Shown: positions 46,190 through 55,115, numbered from the stretch's first letter. The stretch is DNA of 64,000 bases from Callorhinus ursinus (GCF_003265705.1 NW_020312867.1:2179615-2243614); one strand, 5' to 3'. Notes: a model not told the origin generated them from the letters alone. Made by a program: numbers and translations.

Positions 46190-46900
46190 CTGAGGCGAAC
46201 ATTGTGGGGATATCGGGCGAAGACGACCTAACTTGGAGCTTGTGATCAGGCGTCTTCTGGAGGCAGCCCAATGCCAGGAGGGGTCCTCGGTCTGCTCCAC
46301 TAGAAGACGAAGGGGGCGTCTCCCCGGCTTCCTGCGGCGTCGGTGGCGAGCTGAGGTGGAGGCAGGCTGCGGCAGCGAAGGCGACAGTGGCGGCGGCGCC
46401 ATGGCAGGGCTTGCAGGTACCGTGGCGTCGGCCCCCTGGGGACGGGATGAGAGGCCCTCAGTGCGGCGGCGCCGCCATGTTGTCCCTTCGGGGTCACCTT
46501 AAGGCGTCGCCCGGTCCCTTTCTGGGGTTTTCCTTCCCCGCACCCAGGGGGCCACCCCTGTCCGGTGTCACGTGATTGCCCTGTGTGGCCCCAGCCCGGA
46601 CCTTGGGGGTCCTTCCGCGGCCCGAGGGCGAGTCACCAGACCCCTGGGTCTCGTTCTGGCCTCCAAGGTCAGTGCTCGCCTGTCTGTTCCCGGGACGGGA
46701 CAGGCAGAGTCGGGGAGCGCAGGGCCGAGGGGCGCGACTACCACCTCTTCGGCCCAGGGGCCCATAGCAGGGGGCCCAGCTTCTGAGAGTCCTATTACTC
46801 TGTCCCCGCCACTTCAGTAGCATTTTTAAAATCAGAAGGGGTTGTGGGTGAGAGGGGCGAAAGGGGGCCTCCCGCCCCAGGCACCCGCTTTGGTGTCTAA
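46190..46900 (+). promoter_or_regulatory. BLCAP: CpG island, upstream BLCAP promoter region
   Basis: Dense CpG cluster with GGCGGCGGCGCC near 46390-46400, GCGGCGGCGCCGCCATG near 46463-46477, GGGCGAGTCACC and other CpG-rich words. No TATA box is evident. A YY1-like CGCCATGTTG sits near 46472. It lies about 8.3 kb upstream of the BLCAP coding exon on the same strand, in the position of the main upstream promoter of the gene as known in human and mouse. That assignment is by position and composition, not by a transcript. Confidence 0.7.
46200..46416 (+). other. BLCAP: Probable BLCAP exon 1 (non-coding), 5' end not defined
   Basis: The exon is inferred from the CpG island and a usable splice donor GCAG|GTACCG at 46416/46417. 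The 3' edge rests on that donor, and the 5' edge is arbitrary because the start site cannot be read from sequence. If spliced to the acceptor at 54675/54676, an upstream ATG at 46401 opens an 11-codon uORF (MAGLAGSVLPW) ending at 54695, before the BLCAP start. Another donor could be used in reality. Confidence 0.45.
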
Positions 46901-49900
46901 GGTGATGGGGTAATAGGTTGACGCTCTGCTTTGAGTCGCGGGTGTTTCTTACTCTCTCATAACTTTACATCAAGCCTGGACACCCGTTTCCTTTCCCCCA
47001 GTATATATGGGGAGTGGCCCTCAAGGGCAGCTGGAGGAACGGAATGCCTGGCACACCAGTGGCCTAGAAAGAATGGGGGATGGGGAACAGTTCTTTTTCC
47101 TTACCCCTTCCAAACCTTCTGTATATTCCTTCCAGGCCTCCGTGTCCCTTTTCAATGCTAAATGTTGGGACAGACTGGGGTCTGTCCTAGGGAGGAAATG
47201 ATCTTTCTGTTTATAGGTTCGGATCGTGTTTTATCCCTTTCAGGGAGCTGGTGTGCTGGGAACAGCTTCTGTTTGCCCTGCCCGACATGGTCCCACCATC
47301 CCCTCAGCCTTCTGGACAGCAACACCAAAGCCAGGACAAAAAAAAAAAAAAAGTTCCAGCTTAAGTGCTAATGCCAAGTGTTAGATCTTGTTTGTTTGTT
47401 TGTTTCAAATCAGAGACTACTGTCAAGCAAATCTGTTAAAAGATTCAGAGCCCTGGTCAGTTTCCTGTGACCAGATCAATTCCGGATCTGTAATTGGTCT
47501 TGTTAGAATTGCTGCCCAAAACAGTGTAGCCTTTTATCTGTAATATGTTGTTTCAAAGAGGAATCTGGAAGTCTGGGTTTGGCTGTCTTTTTTTGTTCTC
47601 TTATCTTTGAAACATATGCATTCCATTTCAAGCCTGTCACTGTGTGCTATACCAAGGACCATGTGTTGCCTGCCTCTTTGACTTCCTGTTATGGGAATGC
47701 TGAGGAATCTGGATCCTGCTGGGGTATGGGCCCTGTTGGGAGGGAGAAGAGGTGGAGGGGAGGGTGAACAGGATCATTCCCAGAGAAGATGGTGACATGT
47801 CTCTGGGGCATACAGAGGAAGTCAGAGATCACCAGGGAAAAAGAGACTGTTGTTAGACTAATGTTTTTTGTGTTGTGTGCGCGTTTGTGCACGTTTAAAT
47901 CTCTGGGGGTAAAACTAACTGCAGATTCAGAATCTCACTTTAGGGTGCTGGCTCCTGAGTAGATACAAGTTTGAAAATAGATACGTAGCAAATGGCTCAC
48001 AGCAAACCTGCTCCCTCATCCAATGCAGGTGTAAAAAGCTGTCGCTGTCCTGCAGCTGAAGCTTAAGAAGCTTGTCCCCCCACCTCTTCCTTCCGTCACA
48101 ATCCAAATACTCCACAGATAGAGATAGCAGTGTCACATAGCACCCCACACCTCTGAAAGTCATGGTACCTAGCCCCCCCCACCCCCCCTTGGAGCTTAAC
48201 TGGTTAGGCTGAGACACTAACATCCTTCTTGGGGCATTAGTGCCAAGAGTCTTGCCTTTCCAAAGCCATTCCAATCCCCTCACAACTCATCTGCTATATC
48301 CTTGGTTTTACAGGGGCAAAGCCTTTTGGGGGTGGTAGAGACAGTTTAGGAAAAAGGGAGGCCTGTGGACTAAGGGCTTACAATAAAATTCTAGTCATTT
48401 TTAACTTCTGCCATTGCTCTCTATCAGAATAAAATGTTTTAATGGTATTGCTTCTGGAAAAATTTTTATAAACAAGGTGTGTTTGGACCAGACTTCTAGG
48501 CACCACACAGGAATAGAAAGTGGACGCATTCCTTCTGCCTTCTCCAGTGGGTTGTTTGCTGCCAGAACATGAGGGTTTGGGCATGAAGGATGAAAGTGGG
48601 GGAGTGGACACTGCACACTCAAGCCCACCCATGTGAATGCAGGCCACCAGGACAGCCCTTGCTTGGAAGTCTGTCATCTCACCATGCCACTTTGATGGAT
48701 GGATGGAGAAGCCCCACAGATGGGCTTTGCCAAGATTATCTGGAAAGCCCTGGGGCTGCCAGCAGCCTCCTGCCTTTTAAAGGGGGTACAGGAAACTAAG
48801 GGGAGCATGCTCTGTCCAGAACAGCCAGACCCTTCCATGCCTGTCTGTCTGAACTCAGCTACCTTATAACTGGGCTGAGGTTAGAGCATGTGGGACAGTG
48901 GGGCTGTGGGCATACCCCTGAAGGCTCCGAGGTGAGGCAGTCTTCATTGAGAACACATGTGGAAATGTTCACGGTTCTGTGGGCTTAGTGTGGAAAACCA
49001 CAGCAACTCCCAGTCTTGAGGCCTGCCATGAAATGGCTTCAGAAGGGAAGTGTGGGCATTGCCTGCTGATGAGTCACCCTGGGGCAAGAGGAGACCCACC
49101 TCACCTTCAGGCCAAAGTAGAAGCTGGAGCCACCCAGCATAAGGAAGATGGGAGTCTCTGATTACACATCCCCACCCCAGTCCCCATGGGTCCTGATGGC
49201 CACTTTGATGGCAGAGTGTTTCTAGTATCCTGGAGTTCACTGGGGTCTTAGCACTTTTATAGAGGGGAACTGAAGGTGGGGGGTAGGAGATGACCTAGCC
49301 AGTTTCCCTGGGCTGATTGATGACAAAGCCCAGTACCAGAACTGAGGTCTGTACCCTCTACCCCCATAATTCTCTGATGTTGTACTAAAGATATAGGCGC
49401 CTCTAGAGGCGCTGGCAGTGGGGTTTAGAAACTTAAGGGGTTGCTTAGAGGAGGGGAAGTATCAGGCTCAGGGGGCAAGGTGCTTTGTGCTCCAGAAGTG
49501 TTTGCAGCAACTGTGACTAAGGGATTTGAGGAAGTGGCAGAGAGATTTATGGCCCTCCAAATCCTCCCTTGGTGTTGACCCAGGAACAGGTGTGTAGTGA
49601 CAGGGACACATTAAGCCAGAGACGAGCCTGAACAGGCGGCAGGGCCATTTGGTGAGGCAGTCAGCTAACCCTGTGAAAGGAGTCCTGACTCAAGAGAGTG
49701 AAAGAGGGGAGAAAGAAGTCAGGAGCTGAATAGCCAGCCCACCCGCCCACCTACCCTGACATGGCAGGAGAGAGCCCAGGGCCAGGGACCTGGTAAGCAC
49801 CCCTAAGAATATTGAGGCTAATGCCAGAAGTGGAGAACCCACTAATGGGGAGAGCTAGAGAGAGGTTCCTGGGTGTCAGGGAGGAGACCTGGAGAGTAGT

Positions 49901-50200
49901 AAGGCAGGGCAGAATGCCCTTGTCGTGGTCCTGGTAGGGGTTATAGGGCCTGGAGGGATAAGCTGGGCAGGGGAGGCACCACACCACACCTCTTATCCGA
50001 TACTCATTATCAGCCAGTGCCCACCCTGCCCAGTGCTCATTTCCTTGGGGCTCCTAGATGGAGCTAAAGCTCTGTGTTCTGAAGTCCTGAATCACTTCCT
50101 TGGTCTATAGTACCCCATCGTGAGGGTTATTCCCACCTTTCTTACCTCCTCCCATCTTTCCTGCCAAGGTCCCGTGTTCCAGGACAAGTGAAGGCATCCA
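46900..50200 (+). other. BLCAP: BLCAP intron 1, proximal part; no other gene seen
   Basis: Mostly unique sequence with no Can-SINE. It contains an A run at 47339-47352, a (TTTG)n stretch near 47388-47404, a C-rich patch at 48174-48189 and a CTCF-like word at 49398-49420. Short open frames here show no domain. This stretch would be transcribed within the BLCAP pre-mRNA. Confidence 0.55.
49398..49420 (+). promoter_or_regulatory. CTCF-like motif
   Basis: GCGCCTCTAGAGGCGCTGGC resembles the CTCF core (CC-CTAG-GGCGCT-GCA). It is also a short palindrome around TCTAGA. Motif judged by eye; occupancy unknown. Confidence 0.3.
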
Positions 50201-50479
50201 CCCGCTCTGGGGAGGGTAAGTGGTCTTTTATTCTGAGACCACAAAAGATGTAGACGTTTCTTTTTGGGGTGGGGAAGCGTTCCTTTATCTCTCAGAACAG
50301 TGTTAAGTGAAGATGGAACTGGGTGTGTGAGGGTCCCAGCTTATTCCCCCTTTGTTCCCCCACCCCAACAATGGTGCACCAGCCCAGTCTTAAGAAGTAT
50401 GTGTTGAAGCCGCAAATGAAGTCACAAGAGACAGCTTTTTGGTGCACCTCCACCACCCCGCAGGGTCCTGGGACACGGT

Positions 50480-51359
50480 GCGAGATGGGGGAGGTACTGG
50501 TTTTTTATTTTTTTGTAGAGGTGGTCCCTGTCCTCCAGGAGCTTACAATCTAGCTGGGGAGACACAACTAATGCACACTTATACAATCAGTACAATTAGC
50601 GATTACCACAATATTGACCACAACTGCGTGAGACCAGGGAAAGCAAGATCAGTGAGGGGCTGGGGGCTTGGAGAAGGTGTTTTAGTGAAGATGGGATCAT
50701 TTACTGGTTGAATAGGTCCAAATTGAGTGACATTTCTTTGGGGTGGGCTCAGGAGGCCGTGGGGGGGGGAGGGAATTGAGGGAGCAAAGGCAGCAAGGCT
50801 GGAATGCATGAGTTGTTGGCGAGGGACAGTGAGCGGGCCCCACTCTGTTTCTTACCCCTCCTCCCTCACTCTCGCCCTCAAGTCCCGCCACAGAGGCACG
50901 CAGCTGGTGCCTTGTCTGCTGCATCGGGGTTCAGGGCTTCGGCTGGTGATGCTGGAATGTCCATTCTGCTGGCTGGTGCGGTTGTCAGGATCTCTGTGGT
51001 GGGGCCTGTTGGCATGGCCGTGGCTGCAGGGCTGGGATGGCACTGTCCCGACTTGGTCCAGATCAGAATGCATTGCCTGTGCCCAGATCTCAGGGGTATG
51101 CTCCCCCCACCCCCCCTCCTCCCTCTACCCCGCCCAGCAGTTGGAGGGGTGCAAAGGGGTTTGGAAGGGATCTGGTATTGTCGTCATTGTCGGTGCTGCT
51201 TCTCCGGGGGCCTACCGGCCCCTCACTGACCTTGGCAAATGCTCCTCTGGCGAGAGAGCACAGGGGACCCCCCATTCCTGCGCGGCACTGGCTCCCATGC
51301 TGGCCGAGAAGCACAGGAGCACCTGGTGACAAGGCCGCCCAGGGCTGGGGGCTGGGGCC
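50480..51359 (-). other. NNAT: NNAT 3'UTR (with alternative polyA signals)
   Basis: The region runs downstream of the NNAT stop at 51360-51362. AATAAA on the - strand at 50504-50509 would give a 3'UTR of about 0.87 kb and an mRNA near the ~1.3 kb known for NNAT. A second AATAAA at 50227-50232 would extend it to about 1.15 kb. Between about 50515 and 50720 the sequence resembles L2 (GTCCTCCAGGAGCTTACAATCT on +), so part of the UTR appears repeat-derived. There is no AATAAA nearer to the stop codon. The long open frames on either strand here are shadows. Confidence 0.6.
50504..50509 (-). promoter_or_regulatory. NNAT: Candidate NNAT polyadenylation signal (preferred)
   Basis: AATAAA on the - strand, giving a transcript length consistent with the known ~1.3 kb NNAT mRNA. 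The hexamer lies in an A-rich run, so a chance match is possible. Confidence 0.45.
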
Positions 51360-52251
51360 TCAGTTGGGGGCTCGCTGCCGGCGCTCTCCCAGCACCTGCC
51401 GCCCGGTCCTCGACACCGTGTACGCCAGCTTCTGCAGGGAGTACCTGAACACCTGCAGCGAGAGACCCGGGACCTGCCCTTAGAGGCAGGCACCCGCAGC
51501 GAGTCTGCAGCGCTGCCGTGCCCGCCCCCACCCCACCCCCTGCCCCGCCTGCCGGTCGGACTTAGAGAGGCAGGCGCGGGCGCAGCTTGTCCACGAGTCA
51601 GGGCAGCTGGAGCTTTTCCAACTGTGCTGAAGGCTGCATGGCAGCAAGCTGATTGGACCCACAACTTAGGTATACCTCACTTCTCGCAATGGGCTGTGTC
51701 CCTGGAGGATTTCGAAAAGCGAATCCTACCCAGTAAATGCAGCATTCCAGGAACACCTTGAAGGAAATATGCGATTCCTTTGGCAAAGGATTCCTTTAGC
51801 AGGGAATTCTTCCTGCAAGGGGTGCTTTTAGGGCAAATGATCTCATGGGCAAAGTGCTTTCTTCTGATTTATTTTTACAAAGCACTCTGTCTCTATTTGA
51901 TTTTTTTTAACAAAGCGAATTGTCAAAATTGGAAGCGCTTTTTTTCTCTCCCATTTTTCCTGCAAAGAACCTTCTCTAATTGTTTGCTTCAAAGCGCTTT
52001 TTATCCGATTCATTTTTTTTCTTTTAGCTCCTTTGTCTAATTTTTTCTGCAATGCGCTTTTTATCTAATGCATTTTTTTCTGCCAAGTGCTTTTGCCTGA
52101 TTTATTTTTCCTGCAATGCGCATTTTCTCTAATTCATTTTTTTTCCCGCAAATTACTTTTCTCTTAATTCGTTGTGGGTTTTTATGAAGTGCTTTTTTTT
52201 TCCTGAGAAGTGCCTTTTTCTAACTTATTTTTGGTTCCACCTTCGCAAGCG

Positions 52252-52285
<34 letters not shown>

Positions 52286-52777
52286 TTAAAGAAATTTCCC
52301 CGCAATGCGCAGTTTTTTAAGGCAGAAAATTTTGCTATGCGAGCGTAAAGTCTCTTCGCAAAACAGAAGTGCCCCGCCTCCCTCCTGGGGTAGAGTCTGG
52401 GGTGTAGCGGGTTTTTCTTACCGCGTTGGTCGCTAAGAGCCTCGGCGATCGTCAGCGGCTGGCGCCCGCCGCGCCCCAACTCTTTGTTCCCGGCTGGGCG
52501 CGGGCGCACTGGGAAGGGTCTGCGCGAGGAGGAGGGCGCAGGGAACGCGCGGGGGCACGCGGTGCCGACCGCGGCACTCGGGCAAGCAGGGATCGCGGCA
52601 ATAAGGATAGGAAGGGTCTGGGAGGCGGCAATTGCGACGTGGGCCTGCCGGTTAAGGGGGCGCGCATTGGGACCCCTCGCCCACCCGGAACCTGGGCACA
52701 CTTACCTGCAGCAGCACGCGGAAAATGTACCAGCCGATGATGAGCAGCTCAGCTGAGGCTGCCGCCACTGCCGCCAT
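51360..52777 (-). CDS. NNAT: Neuronatin, 81 aa, three exons: complement(join(51360..51452,51676..51756,52706..52777))
   Basis: Small ER-membrane proteolipid of developing brain and endocrine tissue. It is related in type to phospholamban-like regulators of calcium pumps. Exon 1 (52777-52706, 24 codons) encodes [20 protein letters not shown] then VLLQ and ends CTGCAG|GTAAG. Exon 2 (51756-51676, exactly 81 nt) encodes [20 protein letters not shown] then QPIARSE. Exon 3 (51452-51360) encodes [20 protein letters not shown] then [10 protein letters not shown] and TGA. All junctions are phase 0 with AG/GT. The total is 246 nt, the family's normal length. Residues 8 to about 37 are hydrophobic, and the C-terminus is Arg/Lys-rich. 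Skipping exon 2 in frame gives the known 54-residue beta isoform. The gene lies inside the BLCAP intron on the opposite strand. NNAT is paternally expressed in other eutherians, but allele use cannot be seen here. Confidence 0.98.
51780..52330. repeat. Degenerate ~30-bp tandem repeat filling NNAT intron 1
   Basis: At least a dozen diverged units on the + strand follow the pattern GCAAWGCGCTTTTT then TCTAATTCATTTTTT and CCT. Unit starts are visible near 51850, 51878, 51910, 51932, 51962, 51989, 52048, 52082, 52113, 52148, 52207, 52244 and 52302, so spacing is about 22-38 bp. Many units keep GCGC or GTGC/GCGA at the same place, i.e. a recurrent CpG or its decay product. A (TA)n microsatellite at 52252-52281 interrupts the array. 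It lies between NNAT exons 1 and 2, next to the CpG island. Confidence 0.8.
52252..52281. repeat. (TA)n microsatellite
   Basis: About 15 TA units within the NNAT intron 1 repeat array. Confidence 0.97.
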
Positions 52778-52990
52778 GGTTCCAAGAGTGGTGGGTGAGT
52801 GGTTGAGAGCGTGCGTGGTTCGGCAAGGTCCGCCGATCTCTCGGAGTCCGCTGTTGGGCGCACTGCCGCAGCCGCGGTGGCCGCGCCTTAAGTATCCGCC
52901 CGCCAGCCAAGTGCGCATGCGCGTTTGGGGGTGTCCATTGAGGAGGGGTGGCCGGGGGCGCTCCTCATTCGCCAGCAGAGGAAAAAATAA
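52380..52990 (-). promoter_or_regulatory. NNAT: CpG island at the NNAT promoter / exon 1 (probable imprint mark region)
   Basis: Very CpG-dense (e.g. GCGGCTGGCGCCCGCCGCGCC near 52456, CGGGCGCGGG near 52495, GGTGCCGACCGCGGCACTCG near 52560). It spans NNAT exon 1 and about 0.4 kb of intron 1. An NRF1-type palindrome TGCGCATGCGC lies at 52912-52922, about 140 bp upstream of the NNAT ATG. In human and mouse the NNAT CpG island is methylated on the maternal allele. By position this is the counterpart, but methylation is not visible in sequence. Confidence 0.8.
52912..52922. promoter_or_regulatory. NNAT: NRF1-like site in the NNAT promoter
   Basis: The palindromic TGCGCATGCGC is a near-perfect NRF1 consensus and is placed just upstream of the probable NNAT start region. 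Two CpGs in the motif could make binding methylation-sensitive. Confidence 0.6.
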
Positions 52991-52999
52991 TCCATCTGC

Positions 53000-54270
53000 T
53001 CTTTCCACACCGACCCCCGCCTCCTGAGTTCCATCTTAGCCCCTTTCCAGAAGATTCCGCTGTGCCCGCTTTTGAATTTTAGTGTAAAATGGAGGGGAAC
53101 TGCAACTCTTGAGTAGAGCAAAGGGCTGGAGTAGGGGGTGCACGCCTTTTGGCACGGAACTCCTCGGAGCTGTGGCCTGCAAATTCGAGCCCAGTGTCCA
53201 GTGGCACACCAGGACCCCACCTTGGGCACGGGTGGAAAACCAGGAAAACCTAACTTAGGGATCATCTGCCCCGCAGAGCAAAAAAAAAAAAAAGTGCCCC
53301 TTACCGGAGCCTTGGCTTCATAGGCCCCTGGTCAGTACTCTCACTCTGGTATTTGATGTGCTGTAAGCCCGTGTCCTCTGCTTCCCGAGAGTCCCTGAGC
53401 ACGGAACTTTTCTCTGATTCTTTGCCTCCCGCTTACGGTTACTACCACGGCGACGGTAGAAAGGAACAGAGCCAGGGCACCGTGCTCTAGGCGCAAAAGT
53501 GGTAGTCACCGGGTATCCACCCTGTGGGAGGAATGCGGGAGGGATTGGCCCCTTTGTGTGCGCGGAAAGGATGGGATGAGCTTTCCAAGAAGTCGGAAAA
53601 TGGTCCAGGATCATTTCTGCTGGACAGGTCTTTTCAACCTCTCTCTCCTGCTCCCCTCCCCCCAGGCCCTGGTAGGTCTTAACGCAGTCAGCGAGGTTCT
53701 TTGTACCCGTTGCACTGGGCAGCTGGAGCTTGGAATGGGGTTTTGCTACCGCCACCAGAGGGTTGTGGCTGCCGCAGGTCCATTTCCAGGCACAGCGGGG
53801 AAGACCGGAACGCGGTCCGCGAGCTCAGCCCCAGCGCACTGGTGGCCCGCCACTGGAGAGCGCCTCCCCAGCAAGCTTCCTAGCACAGGGGCCAAATGGC
53901 ATTTGCCCCTATGTGGATAGAAAATTAATTTTGATTAAAAGCTCACAGAGGTCAGGTTCTATACAGTGCCAGCAGCAGATGGAAAGTGTAAGTGATCCAA
54001 GTGAGGTCAGTTTGGTTGAAGTGGCATGGTGATTTTTTTTTTTCCTACATTGGCTTTTGAAGAAGCTGGCTGGTTTTGGCAAAATGATGCTGGGCTGCCA
54101 TTCTAAAAGAAAATATTTGGTAGTGCTGCCACCGCCGCCTCGCAGAGCATGCAAGGATCCATTGCCTGCGGGCTCCAGTTGGCAGTGCAGTGCTTTAACT
54201 CTCCCCTGAGCACCTGCTGTGACATTATAGATACAGAACCAAACCCTGTTCTTATTTTGTGGGGGCACAG
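53000..54270 (+). other. BLCAP: BLCAP intron 1, distal part; no gene seen
   Basis: Unique sequence upstream of the NNAT promoter (in NNAT orientation) and part of the BLCAP intron. It holds an A run at 53281-53293 and the CTCF-like word at 53752-53762. Open frames of 120-145 codons on both strands have no recognisable domain. Confidence 0.5.
53752..53762 (+). promoter_or_regulatory. CTCF-like core motif
   Basis: CCACCAGAGGG, within CCGCCACCAGAGGGTTGTGG, matches the central CTCF core and lies about 1 kb from the NNAT CpG island. Judged by eye only. Confidence 0.35.
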
Positions 54271-54273
54271 CAC

Positions 54274-54384
54274 GGAGCCCATGGCCATTGGGGGGCAACC
54301 ACAGGGCGGTATTGTGAGGTCTGGGCCCCTTGAGGACGGGCTGCAGCCCCAGGAGGCGATACATGATCTCTGCTGGGCAGGGCC
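54274..54384 (-). other. BLCAP: Inverted partial copy of the BLCAP coding-exon start (editing-complementary arm)
   Basis: Read on the - strand, this segment matches 54832-54942 of the coding exon. Around the start codon the exon CAGCAGAGATCATGTATTGC faces an intron copy CAGCAGAGATCATGTATCGC. The match is ungapped to at least exon position 54920 (exon and intron coordinates sum to 109216), then resumes after a 2-nt offset at CATGGGCT. The exon and this arm would form a long hairpin with a loop of about 0.45 kb in BLCAP pre-mRNA. A54856 (Y2 codon) pairs with T54360, A54865 (Q5) faces A54351, and A54895 (K15) faces C54321. BLCAP is a known ADAR recoding target at exactly these codons, with an intronic complementary sequence. 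Confidence 0.93.
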
Positions 54385-54610
54385 CAGGCAAAGCCAGTCC
54401 ACTGTGCCAGACCTGCCCGAAGAGCCCTCTGGCCCAACTCCCTGACAAGCCCGGGGGAGATAACCCAAGAGCTTCCTGAAATGGTGATGTGGAGAGGAGT
54501 AGACTTCCATGGGTGGGCAGGGAGGAAAGGGCATTCACATTTGCTGTTGTTAACCATGATCCATTTTCCCAAATAAGTATACATTCTGTTCCTGTTTTTT
54601 TTTTTTTTTG

Positions 54611-54656
54611 TCTGTCTGTCTGTCTGTCTGTCTGTTTTTTGTCTGTTTGTCTGTTG
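54611..54656. repeat. (TCTG)n microsatellite in the splice-acceptor pyrimidine tract
   Basis: A run of TCTG units, then TTTTTTGTCTGTTTGTCTGT, lies 20-65 nt upstream of the BLCAP exon 2 acceptor and forms much of its polypyrimidine region. Confidence 0.95.
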
Positions 54657-54851
54657 TGTTGACTTTTCTCTTCAGGATCCGTGCTGCCTTGGTGATCCCG
54701 GGCTGACAGCCAGAGAGCACAGCGGCTCAGCTCCTGGAGAGTGAGGGTTGAAGAAAGCGGAGGGCAGCTGCCTGCGCCCCCTGGCTCCCATTAGGTCGGT
54801 TCCTGCAGCGGTGCCCGGTGGCCTTGGTGAAGGCCCTGCCCAGCAGAGATC

Positions 54852-55115
54852 ATGTATTGCCTCCAGTGGCTGCTGCCCGTCCTTCTCATCCCCAAGCCCC
54901 TCAACCCCGCCCTGTGGTTCAGCCACTCCATGTTCATGGGCTTTTACCTGCTCAGCTTCCTCCTGGAGCGGAAGCCTTGCACAATCTGTGCCTTGGTTTT
55001 CCTGGCAGCCCTGTTCCTCATCTGCTATAGCTGCTGGGGAAACTGTTTCCTGTACCACTGCTCTGATTCCCCGCTTCCGGAATCGGCGCACGACCCCGGC
55101 GTTGTGGGCACCTAA
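54852..55115 (+). CDS. BLCAP: BLCAP apoptosis-inducing factor (bladder cancer-associated protein), 87 aa
   Basis: Complete 87-residue protein, the family's exact length, starting [20 protein letters not shown] and ending [10 protein letters not shown]. It is among the most conserved small mammalian proteins. Residues 9-20 are proline-containing ([12 protein letters not shown]). Two hydrophobic segments, about 20-39 and 43-67, look membrane-spanning and are separated by ERK, followed by a cysteine-rich part and a short acidic/proline tail. It is a small membrane-associated protein linked to growth restraint and apoptosis and reported to interact with STAT3; residues 2-5 (YCLQ) form a YXXQ motif. 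ADAR editing is known to recode Y2 to C, Q5 to R and K15 to R. The genomic codons here are the unedited TAT, CAG and AAG. NNAT sits antisense in its intron. Confidence 0.99.
   Translation: MYCLQWLLPVLLIPKPLNPALWFSHSMFMGFYLLSFLLERKPCTICALVFLAALFLICYSCWGNCFLYHCSDSPLPESAHDPGVVGT

Noticed and set aside
50727..51329. 200-codon open frame on the + strand
   Set aside because: It lies antisense to the NNAT 3'UTR and shows no domain; GC-rich composition keeps frames open by chance.
51212..51664. 150-codon frame on the - strand across NNAT exon 3
   Set aside because: It reads NNAT exon 3 in a different frame and runs into intron; the true frame gives [20 protein letters not shown].
53909..54538. 209-codon open frame on the - strand upstream of BLCAP, containing a BLCAP-like N-terminus
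   Set aside because: The resemblance comes from the inverted exon copy used for RNA pairing. The rest has no domain, and the known role of the segment is intronic.
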